From NCBI GenBank assembly GCA_035222895.1, contig JAVYIG010001045.1:310001-374000 (forward strand): a stretch of 64,000 bases of DNA, written 5' to 3'. The position numbers and the translations under genes were made by a program. A model generated the notes under the pieces. The model was not told the origin of the DNA, did no database searches, and saw only the letters and a program-made list of their open reading frames with translations. Source of the stretch: Strongylocentrotus droebachiensis. Taxonomy: Eukaryota > Echinodermata > Echinoidea > Camarodonta > Strongylocentrotidae. Positions 24,371 to 35,619 of the stretch are shown piece after piece. Position 1 is the stretch's first letter; each line of letters begins with the position of its first letter.

Positions 24371-25164
24371 TTTAAAAATCTTTAATTACAGGACATTGAT
24401 TGCCTGTTAAATGTTCAGTAAACTGGGACTTTAACGTAAATAGTTATAATGACACTGAAATAAAAAAGGGGTTTTTTCAAAAAGTATTATGGTTCCGAAG
24501 TCCCTTTTTTATGAAAACAAAAGTCCAACGTATTCTTCATTTTCCCTGTACGATAAATTTTCTTTGGCATGCGAACACGCGTGCTGCTTTATTAACTTAA
24601 TTATACTCTTAAATAAATCGTCGTAAATACTCGAAAGGGCTACTTTATTTGTTTCTTCAGGCCTTATTTGCTCTGGTCGCGTTTAATTATTGATTTTGGA
24701 TGTGTTTGAAGGTTCTGTAAAGCACCCTTCATTTAAATATTGTATTCTGTTCATTTTAAATGAACATCCCGCCCTTTAGACTGTGGATTCGTCATACCTT
24801 TTCCATTAATTACTTTGTCAGAATGCTTTTCTTTTCGCACATCCTGTAAGCCCATTTTCAAACTTATTTTCAAATAATTCATATTATTGTGACTTTAAAA
24901 AAAAAAAAAATCCTCATTTTGCTCTTGTTATACTCTGTTGCGGTACAATGTTTTTATTTTTTCTCATTCTTATGGTGATGACACTTTGAAACACGGACCT
25001 TTTCTTTCATCTTTTAGAAATCGTAATTCTTAATATGCATATCATTTTCCTTCTTCCTATTCATTTGCCACTTCACCTCTTACCCCCCCCTCTCTCTCTT
25101 TATCTTTCTCTCTACCTCTTTGTCTCTTTATCTCTGTCTCTCCATCTCCATATTTCCATCTCTT
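24371..25164. other. intergenic, no gene seen
   Basis: AT-rich with an A run near 24896-24910. The last 80 bp are CT-rich. Confidence 0.45.
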
Positions 25165-25440
25165 CTTCCCTCCACCGCTCTCCATCCCTTCCGCCATGAT
25201 CATCTAGCTCCACGCATCACCTCCTTGCTTCCCGTCTCCCTATCTCCATCTCTTCTTCCCTCCATCTCTTCTTCCCTCCATCGCTCTCCATCTCTTCCGT
25301 CATGATAGCTCCACGCATCACCTCCTTGCTTTCCGTCTCCCTTTCTCCATCTCTTCTTCCCTCCATCTATTCTTCCCCCATCGTTCTCCATCCCTTCCGC
25401 CCTGATCATCTATAGCTCCGCGCATCACCTCTTGCTTTCC
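25165..25440 (+). repeat. ~105-bp tandem repeat, three units
   Basis: Three units, each with CTCCATCYCTTCCG followed by TGATCATCTAGCTCCACGC or a variant, then ATCACCTCCTTGCTT, CGTCTCCCT and a CTCCATCTCTTCTTCCC spacer. Unit anchors fall near 25180, 25287 and 25387. The pyrimidine-rich background suggests expansion from a CT tract. Confidence 0.85.
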
Positions 25441-26440
25441 CCAGATAAGGTGAAGTAGAATGACTACGATCGGATACGAATTATTGGTCTTTCGTCAACA
25501 AACCGAGCCTAACCTTGACAATATACCGTGTATGTGTGATCAATTATAAATTCCTTCCGTTGCTATACAGGCTCTCCCGTTAGCCCGCAATTAAAATTCC
25601 TCCGGCTTGTAGAAATGTTCGACCAAGCTCGATTGGCGTATCATAATATTGAGTGGCCCACACGTGTGCGCGTTTCACCTCTTTTTATTACCTTTTTAGC
25701 AATTCTGTCTCTCACTTTTTTTTGTCTGTCGTTGGATTCTGATAGATGAATGAATGAGTCAAGCAGTCCAGAGTAAATTGAATTTATGGATTTGGTAAGA
25801 GGAGGCAGGCCGCGTCATTTATTAGCCTCTCACTCGGGTTCAATATTATTATCGAGGGATGAGATGAGGTTCGTAGCGGTGGATGTTGTACTCCATCTTA
25901 AAGATGTTTCTCTTCATGCGATGACTATAGGCAGGGAGGTGTTTTATATCCCTGATATAGGTTAGACATGTTTATTACCATGTTACTAGTCAAACACAGT
26001 TTTGTTTTTCTCTTTGTCAAGTTTAAAGGCGCATAGAAGGGGGCTCTCATGGGGAATTTCGTCAATCACCAGGATTAGCCTTCATTTTTATGACCAACAG
26101 GCCTTACGTAATGCTTTGCATTTTCCACCAATCGCCCCATATTGAAAAGACGAAGACCATCCGAGAGATTATGGGGTATTCAATGATGGGACCACGGGTT
26201 TGCTGTGTGCGAGACTTGTACACCCGTTAATGGTATTTCCGACAAGTCTGGTGTCAGCGAAATATGACCTACTGCACATGGAAATCTCCCTTTAAGCTAC
26301 ATTTGCCACTCTCAACCCAGGTTTAGTAATAGACATGGTAGATACGTCACAATGGTCACGATGATACATTGCACTGATAAAATGATAGCGACGCGTCGCG
26401 ACGGTAGAAGCTATATATAGCGGGGGGGGGGGGATATTCC
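25441..26440. other. intergenic, no gene seen
   Basis: No exon or repeat recognised apart from a short poly-G near 26420-26431. Confidence 0.45.
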
Positions 26441-26601
26441 AATCAATATGGTCACTCAAAGATTTTTACTTTTTTGAGGCACTCCTTGATCATTTTGTAG
26501 TGCTTTTTTTTTTAGGGCTTCAATATTACACCATATCACAGATTCTGATAACACGTAGGGCCGTGTATCTCAGATTTAACATTGTTAAACGATCCCTTTA
26601 A
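26441..26601 (-). mobile_element. TTAA-flanked MITE, CCCCAATAGACTG family, partial copy
   Basis: Reverse-oriented left half of the family at 7051-7383: GGTCACTCAAAGATTTTTAC, GAGGCACTCCTTGAT, CACCATATCACAGA and GTAGGGCCGTGTATCTCAGA, ending CGATCCCT then TTAA at 26598-26601. The other half is missing. The TTAA is shared with the element that follows. Confidence 0.75.
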
Positions 26602-26802
26602 AGGCACACTGTCCTACTTGTAGCTACTTGCTCCCTCTATATAGAAAACTTCCCAAATCGGTGCCTGTTGGTCCCCCATGATCCTCTTTTTCTTATGTTA
26701 AATGAGAGCTGAGTTAATGAGATAGCCACCTGTCACAGTGACCTCGATGGCTCTCTGGGTGGTCTAATCCCTTCTAGCTGCAGTAGTAAAGCCTCCCTTT
26801 AA
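26598..26802 (+). mobile_element. TTAA-flanked MITE, CTTGCTCCCTCTATATAG family, copy 2
   Basis: Flanked by TTAA at 26598-26601 and 26799-26802. It shares GCTACTTGCTCCCTCTATAT, CGGTGCCTGTTGGTCCCCC and CATGATCCTCTTTTTCTTAT with 56293-56486 and, in reverse, with 14099-14294. Confidence 0.85.
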
Positions 26803-27334
26803 AAGTAAATGCTAACCGCGAACAATCATGATCCTTAATCATTCATTATCCCAACTATCAATTCTTATGTTTAGAATTTTGAGAATTAGAGAAAGAGAAA
26901 GAAAAATTCGAGTTGAATCACATGGTTTAGTCTGGTCTAACTGAATAGATATCTTCGCTGCTCGAATATTGGTAATTTCACGCTGCTCGGGGCTGCAGCC
27001 CCCCCCCCCCCCTCCTTCTAGCCTTGAAGGATCTTCTTGTCATGATAAAGGGGGGAATACATGAAATGGATTTAAATAATTTCAGAAAAGACAAATTCCG
27101 GAGAAGAGTATAACAGATCACAGAAAATGGACAACGACAGGCGGGATCCACGCAGCCGACGAGCAAAGCATTACCCGACAGGACAAAAATTATACAGTCT
27201 TTGTCGATGAGGGCGGAATACCAGCCCATGCATCAAGCCGCGTCATTTGTTGAGATTCGTCCAGTGTACAGTGTACAGAGTGGAAAATGTAATTCATAAA
27301 AGTATAATACCCCCGACCTTTTCTCAAGTTGGTA
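26803..27334. other. intergenic, no gene seen
   Basis: No exon recognised. A poly-C run lies at 26999-27012. Confidence 0.4.
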
Positions 27335-27845
27335 GAAGGGGGGGGGGGGGGGTAAGTTTAGAATGTTCAAATGATCTCACATGTTGTTTTGAATCGAAAA
27401 GGAATTCTCTCAAATATATTTTAACAATAAAATGTGGTGCATTAGTATTTTACTTATCATTTACTTTAGGAGCTAACGTTGTGCACCAAAGTATTCCGTT
27501 CATTTGGAGGGGGGGGGGGGAAGTTTAGAATGTTCAAATGATCTCACATGTTGTTTTGAATCGAAAAGGAATTCTCTCAAATATATATTTAAAAATAAAA
27601 TGTGGTGCATTAGTATTTTACTTATCATTTACTTTAGGAGCTAACGTTGTGCACCAAAGTATTCCGTTCATTTGGGGGGGGGGGGGGGGGTAAGTTTAGA
27701 ATGTTCAAATGATCTTACATGTTGTTTTGAATCGAAAAGGAATTCTCTCAAATATATTCTAAAAATAAAATGTGGTGCATTAGTATCTTACTTATCATTT
27801 ACTTTAGGAGCTAACGTTGTGCACCAAAGTATTCTGTTCATTTGC
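27335..27845 (+). repeat. ~170-bp tandem array with poly-G joints, three units
   Basis: Three nearly identical units start AAGTTTAGAATGTTCAAATG at 27354, 27521 and 27692. Each ends GTGCACCAAAGTATTCYGTT CATTTG. The units are joined by poly-G runs of different lengths (about 12-17), and another poly-G precedes the first unit. High identity indicates recent amplification. The poly-G length differs between joints while the rest is almost fixed. Confidence 0.95.
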
Positions 27846-28131
27846 CTGTAACCACAAAGAAAACGCATTATGTTAAATAAACAATTGAAGAAAAAAATGT
27901 CATTTGAAAAAATGTTTTTCATTTAGCACAACCAATGTAAGAAGAGGTAAATTACTTCAAAAAAGGGAATCACATAAAAAGAAGAAGATGGAACCGAGTT
28001 TATAGAAAAATAGAAAGTAGAAGCTATGTGATTGAATTAAACAAGATTATGAAGAAACAAATTGTATAATCAAGAATAAAGGGCGAGTAGGTTCGTTTTC
28101 CATTTCCTGTAACTGAATAATTTTGCATGAC

Positions 28132-28237
28132 TGGGCCCTGTATTGCAAAGAATTGATATCAATCGCAAATTATTTGCGATTGATATCAGTCGCAACTAAG
28201 TACACAAGAGATAGGAGATTGCAAACTTGCGATTGAT
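28132..28237 (-). mobile_element. CAGGGCCCCG-family palindromic MITE, copy 2
   Basis: A diverged copy of 8988-9120: CTGGGCCCTGTATTGCAAAG, repeated TTGCGATTGATATCA in both orientations, and AGAGATAGGAGATTGCAAAC. The right end is truncated. Confidence 0.65.
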
Positions 28238-29687
28238 GTGGAAAATGAAATAAATTCGCTCTGCATAGAGCAATTACTACTACTCTTACTAGTGATGAGC
28301 CGGAAAAAACACAGGAAAATATAAAGGAGAAGAGAAAAGAGAATGAAGAAAAGGTCGACGAAAAAGACAGGAAAGCACAGAGTGATAGTGATTAAATTAA
28401 AAAGAACAATGTGTGGTAATTTAATTCAGATTCAGACATAATACAAGATAGAAGGAAAAAAAGGACATAGAAATATTCAATTTAGCACGTATCCAAATAG
28501 ATCCAACACAGCTATTGTATCTCACTCCAGCGAGATTGCCATAATGCAATTATTAATCTCCCCTTTTTCATCCAGTTCGCCTATACACCAGTTAGCAATT
28601 TTCTCTTGTTCAAACAAGTAATATGTAATTAATGATATAATGGTCTTCGATTATTCATGACGGTAGCTATTTCAAACAAATAGCCGGGGAAAGAAAGACG
28701 ACAAAAATTAGCAATGGTGTTATTTTAGAAAAGATTGCAACAGCTATATTCAGAACACACATATGCTAGGTGACGAAAATTTCTCACGAGATTTTGTTTT
28801 TCAATGTACTTTGTGCACGTGTGAGTTTATACGGGCGCGTTAATTGCACAAACGTATTGAACGTGTTGATATCACACAAATGGGTTTTACATAAGCGATT
28901 GGGGATGGTCTGTATTTTAATGGCCGATCAGAATGGAATAAATTGCCCTATATGAGATCATAGAGATTAGATAAAAACGTGCTTGCAGATAATTATTGTA
29001 AGAAACTATTTCATATTCCTGGGGAGGCGCGGGAGGAAGAGTGTAAGAATTTAAGCTGCTGTGCGCAAAGCTTCGTCAATTATTATCAACATTCTTTAAC
29101 TTAATTGGGCATTATCTAAATTAGTTAAGATTTGTATATGGGTTTATGTTATGACTTCTAAATGTATTTCATATGGTTTGATCATAGTGGTATAGATATG
29201 AGTATATATGAGTATACAAGACGGGGTGGGGGGGGGGGTGTGCTACATCGGGAAGGTGGAATTTCTCAATATTTGGGCAACGATCACCTCTTATCACAGC
29301 AACAATGGTCCACATTCATAAAAGTATGCTTCTGTAAAAATCACCTGAAGAAAACACACTAGGCATAGTCTTCCTCCTTCTCCACAAGTTGTTGAAGCAC
29401 CAGTTCAATATTGATTTTCTTCTGTTTCTAAAAGCCTTGGCGTTTGAGTTTATGACTGGTGCATGACTCTAAACTGAACCACTGATACACTGGAAAGACA
29501 AAAACAATATAGATGTAAATAACACCTCGGTGCATCGTGTATTCTAGATAGGCCTACTATACCATCCCATTTCGAATTCCCGATTTCCGAAACCATCAAG
29601 CGGGGACGAAGATGATCGAAGCAGGGATCGAAGTTAGCGTCTTAGAAGTACGGCAAAGGTGGCAGTGACTGAATATGAGGCCCGAGG
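28238..29687. other. intergenic, no gene seen
   Basis: AT-rich unique sequence. A short poly-G near 29229-29238 is the only distinct feature. Confidence 0.45.
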
Positions 29688-30080
29688 GGAGGAGGGGAGG
29701 AGGAGGAGGAGGAGGAGGAGGAGGAGGAGGAGGAGGAGGAGGAGAAGGAGGAGGAGGAGGAGGGGGAGGAGGAGGAGGAGGAGGAGGAGAAGAAGGAGGA
29801 GGAGGAGGAGGAGGAGGAGGAGGAGCATGAGGAGGAGGAGGAAGAGAAAGAAGAGGAGTATGGGGATAATACTGATGACGATGATAATGATGATGATAAT
29901 GCTAACAATACTGATAATGATGAAAATTATAATGATAATGATGATGATAATCATGATGATGAGGATAATGATACTGATAATGATGAAATTATAATGATAA
30001 TGATGTTGATGATGATGCTGATGAAAATGACAAATATGGTAACGATGAAGGCGACGGCAATGATGCTGATGACGATGGTG
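29688..30080 (+). repeat. GGA array followed by GAT/AATGATG array
   Basis: (GGA)n from about 29690 to 29850 runs into GAT/ATA/ATG triplets to about 30080. The Arg- or Leu/Ser-rich frames through it are not genes. Confidence 0.95.
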
Positions 30081-31560
30081 AAGGTTTAAGTCGACAATGG
30101 CGATTGTCTTTGCTGTTGGGATGATGATAAATTAAATGAAATGAAATTCTAATTTTCATTCAGAGTTATTCTTCCGCTTTTTAAAATGTTACTTCATCTC
30201 TTGATCTCAAGATTATGTGAATGGTCAAATTCATGTAGCTTTGGAGGGAGTCGCTGAAATGATTACTAAATATTCGCCACAAATGTTATGTTTTTATAAT
30301 TGACATATGCAAAGGGTTATTGATTGAAAGTCAGATTTTTAAAACATATCTTTAATAAAAAGAAAGAAAGAAAGAAAAGAAAACAAAATGAAATAAAGGA
30401 ATAATTATAAACAAAAAATACAAACCAAGCTGCTTTTTTAAGCGACGATTACTGTCATCCTCATAATACTACATTATTTTGATCGAGAGAGGACGTTTCT
30501 CGCTATCTAGGGACACACCGGTGGGAAGCTTTCTACACACGTACAGAGCCGGTATACAAGTACTTGCAAACTGAATCGGCTAAAAAGGCGTACTAGTCAA
30601 ATGAGGCAGGGCAAAGGGGCTAAGAAGGAGAGGGCTGCAGCTCATCCAATAATTGTTAAAAAACTTCATATTGTTTCGTTTTTTTTAAATATTCCATATC
30701 TTTCCTTAAATATTTCACCAACAAAAATCTCAATATATTCCAAAACGAATCGCCCATAACTGAACTGTATGGAATGACACAGTACAGCATCAGTAGCCCA
30801 CATCCACGTTAAAATGAAAGAAAAGTCTCAACTCTTAGCTCGTCCGTTTCGCTTGTTCGCCAAGTTGTTGACATGAAAGTTGATGTTTGGAAAGAGACAG
30901 TAGCCGCTAAAGAAATTATGCCTAACGTGGAGAGGTGAATGCAAGAAAGAGAAAGAGAGGGAGAGAGAAAGATGGGGAAGATAGAAAAATAGAGATAGGG
31001 AGAGTAGCGGACGATGCAACAGACAACGTCATACCCATCAATTGACAAAAGAATGATGACATAATATATTAATATGAAAATTGAATTGATCGTATTTGCC
31101 TGATTTTGTCTATTTATTTTAATAATAAATGCACCTTTTGCAAAATAACATCAGTAACTTTTATCCTTCACAGAATTCAGTATGATGGAATACCCTACCT
31201 ACTCCCCCCCCCCCCCACCTCTCCTTGCATATTCGCTTATCGAACCCTCAACAGGCACTTGGCATACAAACACCGGGGGTGCCAAACCAAAAGATTCCGA
31301 GAGGTAGGCACGAAATCTTTAATTATCAATCTTATCCTCCCACCGCCCTATAAATCCTATACCCCAAACTCGCCCTAACCTGTTTCTCAAATTGTTTAAT
31401 CTCTGATTACGAAACGAGAGGCCAACGTAAAAGGAACTTGTCCGCAATCAATATTGGTTAAGTGTGCCAGCCTGTTTACACAATTCTTCAACGGGGTGCT
31501 AATGTTATTTTAATTTTGCGCAATCTTGAAGCGATTATTTCCAACGCCAATTTTCCTCCT
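30081..31560. other. intergenic, no gene seen
   Basis: No exon recognised. A GAAA run lies near 30360-30380, a short GA run near 30948-30970 and a poly-C at 31204-31215. Confidence 0.45.
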
Positions 31561-32070
31561 TTAAAGGTATTACAAAGTTTTGGTATGGGGTCATGAATTT
31601 GGTTCAAATTAACATATTGGAAGCGTATGCGTTCCTACAATATTCATTGATCGTTGTCGCGGTTGAAATCGAGTCTAAAGTTATGAAATTGTAAATAATA
31701 AACTTCTTATGTTGTATAGCTCCCTCTCAAGGTCAAGATATTAATTTAGCTATGAAACAATGTTTCTTGACTAAAATCGACTGATTAGCTATTCCCATTT
31801 GGAAATTATATATCACAACTACATATTCTGAGATTTTCATGGTCGCAGCTACCATTGTACGGCCATATGCGCTATTTGAAATTTATCAAAATTTACCGGG
31901 AGCACCGGTAAATTTTTATATTCAATTTTTCTCGAAAACAGAAGTGTTTTAGGGGCTAATTTTTGTAGTGCTTATAATACATCCACAGAGGCATCCAAAT
32001 TTATCAAAATTGTAAAGATTCACTATCCACCCAATTTTCAAAATTTCCCAAAACTTTGTATTACCTTTAA
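31561..32070 (+). mobile_element. TTAA-flanked inverted-repeat element, AGGTATTACAAAG type
   Basis: A 510-bp unit bounded by TTAA on both sides, with 19-bp ends AGGTATTACAAAGTTTTGG and its inverted counterpart, which differs by one base. No second copy was recognised in the window. It encodes nothing recognisable. The ends match the AGG-after-TTAA pattern of the other families here. Confidence 0.8.
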
Positions 32071-32324
32071 TGTCCACACTTCTTCTTCTTTTGTTCGTGG
32101 CATCGAAAGATAAACTTTGCTCTTATGAGAGATAAGACATATGTTTGGATTCTCATCAGTTTCTTCTCTAGGAAAAAAAAAGAATAAAAGGAAGATGGAC
32201 TATGATCCGTGTCTTCAACGTCGTTTAGGGTCCTAGCTGCCCCTGCGCTCGATGTTCGTATTTTACACTTATACCATGAAAGCTCTTGCACTTTTAGGTG
32301 CAATAAATAAATTAGAGGGGAAAA

Positions 32325-32332
32325 GGAAAGGA

Positions 32333-32388
<56 letters not shown>

Positions 32389-32390
32389 GT

Positions 32391-32442
<52 letters not shown>

Positions 32443-32465
32443 TGTGTGTGAGAGAGAGAGAGAGA
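32325..32465 (+). repeat. GA microsatellite
   Basis: About 140 bp of GA with periodic GAAAGAGAG units and a short GT run. The CT reading on the minus strand opens Ser/Leu frames. Confidence 0.95.
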
Positions 32466-32493
32466 GCGAAATTAAAATTAAATACAGAGATAT

Positions 32494-33033
32494 TTAAAGG
32501 TACTATGTCCCATTTGCAGGCCAAAAAAATGGAAAAGTTAAATTCCAACTGCATTTGAAAGATAATACTAATTTAGAACTTCCCTAAAAAAGGTGGGGCT
32601 TGAAAATGTCTTCAAGTGGGAAAATAACGACTATTAGTTGTCAAATCGACTTTAGGGCTATAGAGCCCAAAAGTAATAGTCTTGATTTTCAGACAATTGT
32701 ACCGAATGGTCGTACGTTTTATGCTGCGCAAAGATTCAATCAGTTTAATCTTGGCCATCACAAGAAGTGGGTTATTGATGTAGACAAATGCTCATGTACC
32801 CTTTACAACTCTTTTCATGTATGTTATTACCAAAGAAGAAAAAAAGCCAGTCAGTCACTCAATAGTGTCTGACAGTGAAGTCTAGCAAGTAAACGGGTTT
32901 CCTTGCATAATTTGAATATGAGGACACTGCTAACGTTTACATTTCACAGATAGGACATACATGACATATTCATAATTCCTGCAAAGTTCTACAGAATTTG
33001 AGGTTGGCTGCAAAAGGGACATAGTACCTTTAA
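32494..33033 (+). mobile_element. TTAA-flanked MITE, GTACTATGTCCC family, copy 2
   Basis: 540 bp between TTAA at 32494-32497 and 33030-33033. Ends are AGGTACTATGTCCCATTTGC and, inverted, AGGTACTATGTCCCTTTTGC. It shares internal blocks with 5938-6442 in reverse. A 90-codon frame inside has no recognisable domain and is not preserved in the other copy. Confidence 0.85.
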
Positions 33034-34046
33034 AGTAAAGTTGTAATAATGTCGATTCGGAATAAGCTGTTTGGTGGATACCAGTCTGTTGTCACGAACG
33101 TCAAAACATCATGAAATAAATCATTTGAACAACTTCTGAATTAGGATCAACTTGGAGAACCATGGCAATAATAATGCGATTCTCTTCATGTTTCGGAAGT
33201 TCCATATGGCGGATTTTTGTTGTTGTCCAAATAAAAATAGATATCAAAAGAGAGAAAAAAATCCCAAATGCTCCTTTCAAATCATGAATCATTCCGCAAA
33301 TACAAGAATTAAGAATTAAATTTAGCAAGCGGTACTGTTCTTAATGCTCTCTATATTGTCCTTCTGTGCGCTAGATAATGTACCGACAGAATAATCATGA
33401 TAAAATGAAAAGTGAAAAACATTAAGCAAAATCAACCACCAGTTAATGCGTGGCAGACAGGCAAACAACTTACAAATGGCGCGCTAAATATAGCTTGGTT
33501 ATCAAGTCGAGTCTGCGAAACAAATGTTACGATAAACAATGTTTAATCGTATCCAATATTCTTTGTTTCACGGAACATGTTTTTTTCCCCTTTTTTCCTT
33601 TTTTGTTGTTGAAAATGAGGGCTTAGCTCCGTGACTTCACACGATGACAATTGTTCATGGGCTGCCTCGATTCTTACTAAATATTAGTTTGAAGAAGCTC
33701 CAGATGAGTATTTGCCTTCTCCCTTAAGAAGAGAGATAACGGACAATTGAGCGAACAAAAGTCTCGTCATTATTCGTGATAAAGAGAGTACCTGAAATCT
33801 CTTTGAATAAACACATAAATCGTGACTGCCTTCTGTGTGTTAGCTGGTGTGCAAAGGTTTCTGCCCCTTCCCCTCCCCACCCCTCCGTCCTCTTTGTAGA
33901 TGGTTTGTATGCTTGCTTGATAAAAGGAGATACATATGATGCACAGCGTTGTCTTTCTGTTTGTCTAACAAGAGATAACTTCTGTCACTGACGTCAATGT
34001 TTTTTTCATTCATTATAACCAAAGATGTTTTAGTAAGAGGGTTCTG
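33034..34046. other. intergenic, no gene seen
   Basis: AT-rich without recognisable exons or repeats. Short open frames at 33776-33991 and on the opposite strand have no family signature. Confidence 0.45.
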
Positions 34047-34439
34047 TTAAAGGCATTGTTTAACAATGTTTCCAGTTTTACAAATCTGAAATGCATGGTG
34101 TTATATACGTGTTATCAGTGTCTGTAATATGGGTCAATATTGAAGCATACAAATATTGCGCTTCAAAATAATCATGAAGTGCCTCAAAAAAAGTTAAAAT
34201 CTTTGAGTGACCGGTTTTACCCTACTCATTTTCCCCAATAGACTGTAGTGTTATAAAAACTGTTGGGGAAAACGGTTTTTGAAATTTCGATTTCCAATCA
34301 TAAATATCTTGATAATCAGACGGGCGATCGGTTTGTAAAAGTCATGGGATTCCTGACTGACCTACAGGTTTATAATTATGATTGAGCTAAATCCAGGAAT
34401 TTGTTTAGAATCTGAGACAAAGATATCCAATCCCTTGAG
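34047..34439 (+). mobile_element. TTAA-flanked MITE, CCCCAATAGACTG family, long copy
   Basis: Starts TTAA (34047-34050) then AGGCATTGTTTAACAATG. It ends AATCCCT followed by TGAG, a decayed TTAA. Centre blocks CATTTTCCCCAATAGACTGT, AAATATCTTGATAATCAGA and GTCATGGGATTCCTGACTGA match 7051-7383. Confidence 0.8.
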
Positions 34440-34619
34440 TTGAGTTATATCTGAGTTTACTCCTAATGAAATATAATAGCATTAACAGCAGCTTATCCCA
34501 CCTAAAATAGTCTGTGATGTCTTTCTAAAATTTAAAAAGTATTATTTTGTTAGTATATTATTACTTTGGATCCATGGGTCGGATAGATATAGCAACCGAT
34601 CTAAGGTATATTGTGTTTT

Positions 34620-34688
34620 ATAATGATGATAATAATGATAATGATAATAATAATTATAATGATAACGATAACGATAATGATGATGATG

Positions 34689-34740
<52 letters not shown>

Positions 34741-34900
34741 TAAGTCTTGTTTACCCAGGGTAGCCTCATCAGTATACTGTTCTCCCTGAAGGCCCTGAAA
34801 TCATATCATTATCCGGCTTTATAATGATAATGATAATGAGAATAATAATGAGAATGAGAATAATAATAATAGTAATAATATTATAGAGTTTATATAGCAA
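34620..34900 (+). repeat. GATAAT/AAT microsatellites around a shared repeat block
   Basis: A GATAAT-rich stretch leads into (AAT)n at about 34689-34735. After a block containing CCCAGGGTAGCCTCATCAGT, more AAT/GAAT units follow. Much of that block (34745-34795) recurs in reverse at about 57419-57466, so the unit is a dispersed repeat. Confidence 0.8.
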
Positions 34901-34954
34901 TTAGTACGTTGACAATATCTTTTTGCGCTTTACGGATACATGTATATCATTAGC

Positions 34955-35071
34955 CCGGGCCCCGCCTTATAAAGAGTTACGATTGATCCAAATCAATCGT
35001 AAGTCCGCCAATCAATCGCAAGTTTGCAATCTCTTATGTACATAGTTGCGATCAATATCAACTCTCTATGA
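34955..35071 (+). mobile_element. CAGGGCCCCG-family palindromic MITE, copy 3
   Basis: A diverged copy of 8988-9120 with CGGGCCCCGCCTTATAAAGA, CAATCGCAAGTTTGCAATCT and CTTATGTACATAGTTGCGAT. Its right end is degraded. Confidence 0.65.
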
Positions 35072-35084
35072 GAGGCTGGGAAAA

Positions 35085-35450
35085 AAGGAGACGGGCTCCT
35101 GGTCATCGGATTCAGGCTCGCCTGCCCGCACATACTGTAAGCACATCCTCCACTCCATGGGGAGCATTCCAGCCATGCGCCGTTTTAAAATACGCTCACA
35201 ATGCGGAGCAAAATGGAATAACTTTCTTATCTAACCGGGCACCTTGGTCGATGGAGAGTTTGCCAATGTTAACCCGTTTACTGCTGAATTCGCTTTTTCT
35301 CATAGGTTTAATACAGGGGCCACCATGTTCCAGAAGGCAATGGATTAATGTCCATATGACATTTAATAGCGCCGGGATGGGATTTGAACGCCGTAACTTG
35401 TGATCTACAGTCCGTTGACCTATCCACAACGCTTCTACAAATTATTACAA
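35085..35450 (-). mobile_element. tRNA-derived SINE, minus strand
   Basis: On the minus strand a pol III-like head contains an A-box-like TAGGTCAACGG (35422-35412) and a B-box-like CGTTCAAATCC (35390-35380) about 31 bp apart. An unrelated GC-richer body runs to about 35085. The minus-strand start, GCGTTGTGGATAGGTCAACG, looks like a tRNA 5' half. No second full copy was recognised in the window. This could be a decayed tRNA gene, but the long body favours a SINE. Confidence 0.55.
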
Positions 35451-35619
35451 ATACGGTTGGAATTAGGTAGTAACAATACCACTGTTGATATGAAACATGA
35501 GAAATAAACCAAGGAAAAGCATCGTCATCATTCTCAGACAGAGATTTATCATGGCGATGGAGAGTTATCATCATCAACTTCATAATTGTCACCGTAATCG
35601 CAGTCGTCGTCTTCGTCGT

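Noticed and set aside
32600-32872. 90-codon frame inside the GTACTATGTCCC element
   Set aside because: The other copy (5938-6442) does not preserve the frame, so it is not an element protein.
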